A stretch of DNA of 64,000 nucleotides from Aeromicrobium sp. Root344 (lineage in GTDB: Bacteria; Actinomycetota; Actinomycetes; Propionibacteriales; Nocardioidaceae): NCBI RefSeq assembly GCF_001425755.1, contig NZ_LMDH01000001.1, positions 65,619-129,618 on the forward strand, read 5' to 3'. Shown one piece after another: positions 62,401-64,000 of this stretch (position 1 is its first letter; every line of letters begins with the position of its first letter). The position numbers were made by a program, and so were the translations under genes. The notes beneath the pieces are model-generated. The model was given only the letters and a program-made list of their open reading frames with translations. It had not been told where the DNA came from and ran no database searches.

Positions 62401-64000
62401 CTACTTCGACAGGGCGTAGTAGTCCGGCTTCTGCTTCCAGTTGAACACGAACCCCTTGAGGTCCTTGCCCGTCACTGCAGTGGCGTTCTGGTACCACAGC
62501 GGGATGGCCGGCAGGTCCTTCATCAAGATGGCCTGCGCCTCGCCGATCAGCTTGTAGCGGTCGTCGCCGGTGGCGGCGGACGCCTGCTGGATCAGCTGGT
62601 CGAACTCCTTGTTGCTGTAGTCACCGTCGTTGGATCCGGCGCCGGTGGCGTAGATCGGTCCGAGGTAGTTGAGCATCGACGGGTAGTCGGCCTGCCAACC
62701 GGTGCGGAACGGCGTCTTGATGCTGCGGTCGGTGACGACCGTGCGCAGCTCGTCGAACGTCGGGTACGCCTTCGGCTCGGCATCGATGCCCAGCGTGTTC
62801 TTGATCTGGTTCGCCATCGCCTCGGAGAACTCCTTGTTGCCAGCGCCGTCGTTGTTGTAGGCGAGCTGGAACTTGCCGCTCCACTTGCTGATCTTGTCGG
62901 CCTGGGCCCACTTGGCCTTGGCGTCCTCGGCGTTGAACTTCAGCACCTCGTTGCCGGCGACCTTGTCAGTCCAGCCGTCGAGCACCGGCGACGTGAAGTC
63001 ACTGGCAGGCGTACGGGCGTTGTTGAAGACCTTCTCGGTGATCTCGGGACGGTTGATCGCCTCGGAGATGGCCGCACGACGCAGTCGGCCCTCTTCGTCG
63101 TTGCCGAAGTGCGCGAGGCGCTCCGGGATCGTGAACGACGAGAAGCTCGAACCGGGCTCGTTGTACGCCTTGACCGCGGAGTCGCTCTCGAACGTGGTCA
63201 GCGCGCTCGGCGGGACCTGGTCGAGGACGTCGAGCGTGCCCGACTGGACTGCGGTGTAGGCCGAGTCGACCGAGTTGAAGAACTTGAAGGTCAGGCCACC
63301 GTTCTTGGCCTTGTGCGGACCGTCGTAGTCCGGGTTGGGAACGAGCGAGATTTGCTTGTTCTTCTCCCAGCCCGTCTTGGACAGCATGTAGGGGCCGTTG
63401 CCGATCGGCTTGTTGCCGTACTCCTTGGTGATCTTGCCCGCGGAGTCGTAGGCCGAGTCCGGGACCGGGAAGTAGGCCGAGTAGCCCAGGCGGAGCGGGA
63501 AGTCCGACTCCGAGGCCTTCAGCGTGATGCTGAACGACGTGTCGTCGATGACCTTGAGGCCCGAGACCGTCTTGGCGCCGCCAACCGTGTTGCCCACGTC
63601 GTCGGTGCCCTTGATCGGGTAGAAGAAGTAGTTGTTGAGCTGCTTGTTGGCCGGGTTGGCGCCGTAGTTCCACGCCTTCACGAACGACTCAGCGGTGACA
63701 GGCGAGCCGTCGGTGAACTTCTTGCCGGACTTCAGCTTGACGGTCCAGACGGTGCTGTCCTCGTTGGGCTTGATGGACTCGGCAACGTCGTTGTCCACCG
63801 ATCCGTCGGTGTTGTAGGCCACCAGACCGGAGAAGAGGTTGTCCAGCGGGTCTCCGCCGCCGACCTCGTTGGTCGCGGTCGGGATCAATGGGTTCTGGGG
63901 GTTGGTGCCGTAGACCGTGATGACGGACTTGCTGCCACCGCCGCCCTCGCTCTTGTCGTCGCTGCCGCCGCCACAAGCCGCCAGGGTAAGGCTGCCGGCC
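62401..64000 (-). CDS. Peptide ABC importer substrate-binding lipoprotein (start beyond the window)
   Basis: About 533 residues visible, family-5 (DppA/OppA) solute-binding protein. The visible N-terminus is the end of a signal peptide with lipobox Leu-Ala-Ala-Cys, then an acidic Gly/Ser linker (Gly-Gly-Gly-Ser-Asp-Asp-Lys-Ser-Glu). The mature part shows Pro-x-x-Pro-Leu-x-Ala-x-Glu-like openings, Asp-Gly-Ser-Pro-Val-Thr-Ala-Glu-Ser-Phe-Val-Lys-Ala-Trp and Gly-Asn-Gly-Pro-Tyr-type features of the family. It delivers peptides to the DppB-DppC-DppDF system encoded downstream. The signal-peptide start lies past the right edge. Confidence 0.9.
   Translation of the reverse strand, partial: AGSLTLAACGGGSDDKSEGGGGSKSVITVYGTNPQNPLIPTATNEVGGGDPLDNLFSGLVAYNTDGSVDNDVAESIKPNEDSTVWTVKLKSGKKFTDGSPVTAESFVKAWNYGANPANKQLNNYFFYPIKGTDDVGNTVGGAKTVSGLKVIDDTSFSITLKASESDFPLRLGYSAYFPVPDSAYDSAGKITKEYGNKPIGNGPYMLSKTGWEKNKQISLVPNPDYDGPHKAKNGGLTFKFFNSVDSAYTAVQSGTLDVLDQVPPSALTTFESDSAVKAYNEPGSSFSSFTIPERLAHFGNDEEGRLRRAAISEAINRPEITEKVFNNARTPASDFTSPVLDGWTDKVAGNEVLKFNAEDAKAKWAQADKISKWSGKFQLAYNNDGAGNKEFSEAMANQIKNTLGIDAEPKAYPTFDELRTVVTDRSIKTPFRTGWQADYPSMLNYLGPIYATGAGSNDGDYSNKEFDQLIQQASAATGDDRYKLIGEAQAILMKDLPAIPLWYQNATAVTGKDLKGFVFNWKQKPDYYALSK

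Overview
The window is chromosomal DNA of a high-GC actinobacterium. Codons are strongly G/C-ended, GTG starts and ATGA/GTGA gene overlaps are frequent, and several genes appear leaderless, with a TAnnnT-type -10 hexamer 6-7 nt before the start codon. The LexA-type box TCGAAC-N4-GTTCGA, the ImuA'-ImuB-DnaE2 mutasome and the neighbourhood mnmA / cysteine desulfurase / ligA / gatCAB / ilvD fit Nocardioidaceae (an Aeromicrobium- or Nocardioides-like genome is my inference). No rRNA, tRNA, CRISPR array, insertion sequence or phage module was recognised. Nearly the whole window is coding; the longest stretches without a gene are about 140 bp.

Layout. 1-4.3 kb: end of a secreted Ig-repeat protein, a DinB-like protein, an unusual SDR and ilvD. 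4.4-7.6 kb: a SatD/membrane-protein pair divergent from an ATP-grasp enzyme and a hydrolase. 7.7-11 kb: gatCAB. 11-18.4 kb: a membrane propeller protein, a TetR regulator with a divergent DrrAB-type exporter and epoxide-hydrolase-like gene, a pseudouridine synthase and a FAD oxidoreductase. 18.4-25 kb: DUF1272, VOC, ligA, a short MetE-like protein, mnmA and a cysteine desulfurase.

25-38.7 kb is the most distinctive region. A seven-gene operon encodes beta-ureidopropionase, dihydropyrimidinase, a luciferase-like (F420-type) oxidoreductase and a complete ABC importer. Beyond it, a PucR-type regulator stands divergent from an MmsA-type semialdehyde dehydrogenase and a class III aminotransferase. 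Together they read as a route from external pyrimidine, dihydropyrimidine or hydantoin through N-carbamoyl-beta-alanine, beta-alanine and malonate semialdehyde to acetyl-CoA. A classical dihydropyrimidine dehydrogenase is absent, and the luciferase-like enzyme is the candidate for the missing reduction. A WYL regulator and an NmrA-like protein are interposed.

38.7-42.5 kb: an MFS/MarR divergent pair, a lipoprotein and a small protein. 42.5-48 kb: an NAD operon (nrtR-nadA-nadB-nadC-cysteine desulfurase) preceded by a striking double inverted repeat, the presumed NrtR operator, shared with a divergent ATP-dependent DNA ligase. 49.7-50.8 kb: a lower-GC TIR-domain protein, probably acquired. 50.9-56.5 kb: the SOS mutasome imuA'-imuB-dnaE2 behind a perfect LexA box. 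56.6-58.6 kb: a secreted subtilase. 58.6-64 kb: a peptide ABC importer with fused DppD-DppF ATPases; its binding-protein gene runs off the right edge.
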